From Rhynchopus sp. YZ270_cl-10 (taxonomy: Eukaryota > Euglenozoa > Diplonemea > Diplonemida > Diplonemidae), in the NCBI GenBank assembly GCA_964035575.1, contig OZ037931.1:939567-1003566 (forward strand): a DNA stretch of 64,000 nt, read 5' to 3'. The notes under the pieces were generated by a model, which worked only from the letters and a program-made list of their open reading frames with translations, made no database searches and was not told the DNA's origin. Made by a program: the position numbers and the translations under genes. Shown in pieces: positions 61,683-64,000 of the stretch; position 1 is the first letter of the stretch; each line of letters starts with the position of its first letter.

Positions 61683-61723
61683 GATGCCGAGTGAGGGGAA
61701 TTCTTGTGCAGAATATGGCCCTT
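61683..61723 (-). repeat. Family R repeat, inverted, upstream of the coiled-coil/TPR gene
   Basis: On the - strand it reads AAGGGCCATATTCTGCACAA, then GAATTCCCCTCACTCGGCAT, matching 18519-18560. Confidence 0.7.
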
Positions 61724-61811
61724 TGTGGTGTGTGGTGTTGGACATCACCACTCACAACTCATCTACGTACGTCTTCCTCCCCCCACCCCATTGCAGAGTG
61801 CACACAACAAC

Positions 61812-63632
61812 ATGGCAGAGGATCCGCCACAAGAGGCCGACGCAAATGAGCAGCAAACGTATGTCCACATGTCTCCCCGCATCACCCCCTGCAACCACCC
61901 ACAGTGGCGACAAGCCTGTTGCGGACACAGACGACAAGAAGAAGAAGAAAAAGAAGAAGAGTATGGACACAAGACACCTCCTCCTACACCACCTACACCA
62001 CCTACACCACCTACACTACCTACACCACCACACACTACTGCACACCACTGCACAGAGAAGACTGAATCCGAAGATGTGAAGCAAGCGGAAGACCCAGGTA
62101 ATGAAGGCATGTCAGAAGCATCGCACCCTGCGTCTCCTGGCTTCGCTAATGCGAACAATGATGCCAAAGAGCAGGGTGTGGACAAGGTCACGGAGAACGA
62201 GAAGGAGACAGAGAACGACACAAACAAGGTCGCCGCCAAGGACAGCACAGACATTGCCTCTGCCACTCCCACTGCGCCTGCTGCTGCTCTTCCTGACACT
62301 GCTACTGCCACTGTCACGCCACCCCCCACAGTCGAAGGCGAGCCAGACGCCACCCGCCCGCAGTCGGGTGAAAAGAAAGACGAGGCTGTGAAGAAGAAGA
62401 AGAAGCGCCGCTCCTCGACCGACACCGCAACCATGGTGCAGCAGCACACTGAGGCGCTTGAGGAGCTTGAACAGCAGAAGGAGAAACTCGAGCAACAGAG
62501 GGAGCAGCTCGAGCGGCAGGAAGAGAAGCTCCAGCAGCAAGAGGAGAAGCTGAGGGAGCTCGGGCAGCACCAAGAGGAGCTTGGCCAACAGAAGGAGCGT
62601 GTTGCTGTGCTGGACGTGCAGGCGGCAGAGACCGCAGCGGCACTGAAGCAGTCGGAAGACATCGCAAAAGAGCTGGGCGGTGAGAGGGACAACCTCAAGT
62701 CGTCGCAGGAGACCCTCCAGCAGTCGCTCGCAGATGCAGGCAGAGAGGTGCAGGAGCGCTCCTCTACCATCGAGGCACAGCAGGCAGAGATATGTGGACT
62801 GCGCGAACGGGTTGCCGAACTTGAAAAAGCTTCGCAAGACGCAGAAACAACGTTCACCGAAACCGTGCAGACATGGCAGCAGCGTCTGCAGCAGGCAGAG
62901 TCCGAGGCCGAAGGTGCGCTCGCCTCTCTCAAGCAGGAGTACAAAGACCTCGAGGCCGAGCGGACGGAACGGCTCCAACGCGACAGAGTGCAGCTCAAGG
63001 ACGCGCTCACATCCTCCGTGCAGGAGAAGCGCATCCTCTCCCCGGAGGTGCTTGAGACGCTTCTCGCGGATTTGGGTTTCAAAAACCAGGTCGACATGCC
63101 CCTCGGTGGCGACAACGTCAGCAGAAGGAGGCTTGAGGAAGCCCTCTTCGAGGGTCAGAGAACCAAACCAGGCAAAGACGAGTTGAGTGGCCAGATCGAC
63201 CAGCTGCTTGCCAACCAGAAGCCCGACGACCTGTGGACGCAGGCAGGGGTGTTCCGCAGAAGGGGTGAGCGCCTCAACGAAAGCAAGACGCTCAGTCTAT
63301 ACCTGAAGCAGGCCATCATGGTCAAGGACAGACGCATGGAGGCAAAGGCGTACCGGCAGCTTGCGCAGCTCTTCCTGGACTTGAAAGACTACGACCAGTG
63401 CCAAGAGTGGTTCGACAGACTGTACCGTGTGTCCGAGCTTATGCAGGACCACGACGGCAAGGTGCGCTCTGCAATAGGCCTAGGTGACGTGCTCTCCATA
63501 CAGGGCAACCACTCAAAGGCGTCGTACTACTTCAGCAAAGCGCACCAGCTCTCCGGCCTGCGGCATTCTTACGTTAAAACTACACACACGCTCCCCACAC
63601 TGAGTGATTTGACCCCCACAATCCGAACGTAA
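61812..63632 (+). CDS. Coiled-coil protein with C-terminal TPR-like helices
   Basis: Three exons (61812-61858, 61905-61960, 62056-63632) give 559 residues. The introns are 46 and 95 bases and start GTATGT and GTATGG. The N-terminus is acidic (MAEDPPQEADANEQQ), then Lys-rich, then Ala/Thr/Pro-rich. A KKKKKRRSS basic patch precedes a long coiled coil of about 210 residues with Glu/Gln/Leu repeats (EELEQQKEKLEQQREQLERQ). The C-terminal part has tandem helix pairs of TPR type (MEAKAYRQLAQLFLDLKDYD, RSAIGLGDVLSIQGNHSKAS with YYFSKAHQLSG). TPRs bind partner proteins; with CFAP57 nearby a cytoskeletal or ciliary role is possible but not shown. The acceptor-like ATTGCAG at 61796 is 15 bases upstream of the ATG. 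The last 20 residues look low in constraint; a further intron is possible. Confidence 0.8.
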   Translation: MAEDPPQEADANEQQTYVHMSPRITPCNHPQWRQACCGHRRQEEEEKEEEYGHKTPPPTPPTPPTPPTLPTPPHTTAHHCTEKTESEDVKQAEDPGNEGMSEASHPASPGFANANNDAKEQGVDKVTENEKETENDTNKVAAKDSTDIASATPTAPAAALPDTATATVTPPPTVEGEPDATRPQSGEKKDEAVKKKKKRRSSTDTATMVQQHTEALEELEQQKEKLEQQREQLERQEEKLQQQEEKLRELGQHQEELGQQKERVAVLDVQAAETAAALKQSEDIAKELGGERDNLKSSQETLQQSLADAGREVQERSSTIEAQQAEICGLRERVAELEKASQDAETTFTETVQTWQQRLQQAESEAEGALASLKQEYKDLEAERTERLQRDRVQLKDALTSSVQEKRILSPEVLETLLADLGFKNQVDMPLGGDNVSRRRLEEALFEGQRTKPGKDELSGQIDQLLANQKPDDLWTQAGVFRRRGERLNESKTLSLYLKQAIMVKDRRMEAKAYRQLAQLFLDLKDYDQCQEWFDRLYRVSELMQDHDGKVRSAIGLGDVLSIQGNHSKASYYFSKAHQLSGLRHSYVKTTHTLPTLSDLTPTIRT

Positions 63633-63811
63633 GAAGAGCGTTTCCACGTTCTTCGTCTTTTATATTGCATTTCCACAACCCCGAACTTTGCATTTTTGTT
63701 ATATTTTGTTGAAATTATCCCCAAACCAAACCCACTGTGCATCCAACAGAAACACCATATTATACACGTACCGCATGAGTTGAGGAGCCCCAGAGGGCGA
63801 ACCGTGGTGCA
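63633..63811. other. Short spacer
   Basis: AT-rich sequence with a CAACAG at 63744-63749 that could be a splice acceptor for the next gene. No other feature. Confidence 0.5.
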
Positions 63812-64000
63812 ATGAAGATCAGCATTATTCTACTGGTGGCGGTCATAGGGACAGCAATCCTGATCCTGATCGTTCTTGCAGTCATCGCATACTATATGTG
63901 GCAGCTCTCGCAGGGGAATCCGGTTGAGAATGTATGCACCACCACTACCATACTACCACCACCACCACCACCACCACCCCACCTCAGGAAACGGTACAAG
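63812..64000 (+). CDS. First exon of a small membrane protein, partial
   Basis: The ATG at 63812 opens 40 codons, MKISIILLVAVIGTAILILI then VLAVIAYYMWQLSQGNPVEN, ending exactly at a GTATGC donor at 63932. The exon is a single hydrophobic helix of about 26 residues, either a signal anchor or a transmembrane segment near the N-terminus, followed by a short polar tail. The intron is CCA/CAC-rich and runs off the right edge. Function unknown. Confidence 0.6.
   Translation, partial: MKISIILLVAVIGTAILILIVLAVIAYYMWQLSQGNPVENVCTTTTILPPPPPPPPHLRKRYK

Larger units (their letters stand above)
58048..61811. other. Spacer with repeats and a long-TIR element
   Basis: It holds a family B remnant (58280-58320), a hairpin (58521-58560), family C copies (58751-58876 and 59472-59588, the latter between inverted repeats 59424-59660), a transposon-like element (59885-60934), a family B copy (61011-61052), an A-rich tract (61395-61590) and an inverted family R copy (61683-61723). 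A pyrimidine tract ending ATTGCAG at 61796 precedes the next gene. No gene is supported. Confidence 0.6.

Noticed and set aside
61763-63115. 450-codon antisense frame opposite the coiled-coil gene
   Set aside because: Ser/Cys-rich mirror of a Glu/Gln-rich coiled coil; no domain and no splice or start context.

Overview
This is a 64-kb nuclear window from a unicellular eukaryote. The genes carry GT-AG introns, nearly all starting GTATG, and use the standard code. Coding DNA is GC-rich; the spacers are AT-rich and full of T/A homopolymers and interspersed repeats. A CFAP57-type axonemal protein implies a flagellum. A complex-I-type ferredoxin-like protein with a mitochondrial-looking N-terminus suggests a respiring mitochondrion. 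Almost all host genes lie on the + strand, and many have a pyrimidine tract plus AG a short way upstream of the ATG. This is the layout expected of polycistronic, trans-spliced genomes such as those of Euglenozoa (a diplonemid-like flagellate would fit), but that is an inference and the organism is not identified.

Layout. 1-392: 3' end of an unidentified protein gene. 3652-4585: WW-domain protein with a SINE in its intron. 6906-9048: six-exon Kelch/coiled-coil protein. 9667-11195: non-autonomous hAT element. 12153-13236: complex-I ferredoxin-like protein. 15267-20081: six-exon voltage-gated RCK (Slo/BK-like) K+ channel. 21963-27293: three paralogous CmcJ/NvfI-type 2-oxoglutarate oxygenase-like genes. 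27971-29201: small Lys-rich protein exons, with an antisense C2H2-like ORF between them. 29487-30306: inverted-repeat element holding EGF-like fragments. 31123-33852: polytopic membrane MAP3K-like kinase. 34160-35188: Harbinger-like element. 36515-38158: unknown coiled-coil/Cys-cluster protein. 42633-45924: large inverted-repeat composite with a roughly 1-kb TACTG satellite and a nested element. 45966-51228: apparently intact two-ORF LINE with a 20-bp target duplication. 51970-55623: CFAP57. 57475-58047: globin-fold protein without the proximal His. 59885-60934: element with about 233-bp inverted repeats. 61812-63632: coiled-coil/TPR protein. 63812-end: first exon of a small membrane protein.

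The spacers and introns hold many copies of short repeat families. One group (called A, B and C below) shares a CACGAGAGG core and a T-rich tail. Others include tRNA-like SINEs with B boxes (D), a family whose 3' end matches the LINE tail (S), a family with an outer stem that is paired in every copy (F), and families E and R that sit in introns. The host genes are functionally mixed and show no operon-like pathway. The most coherent system in the window is the mobile-element community: one LINE, SINEs sharing its tail, and several non-autonomous DNA elements nested in each other and in introns.
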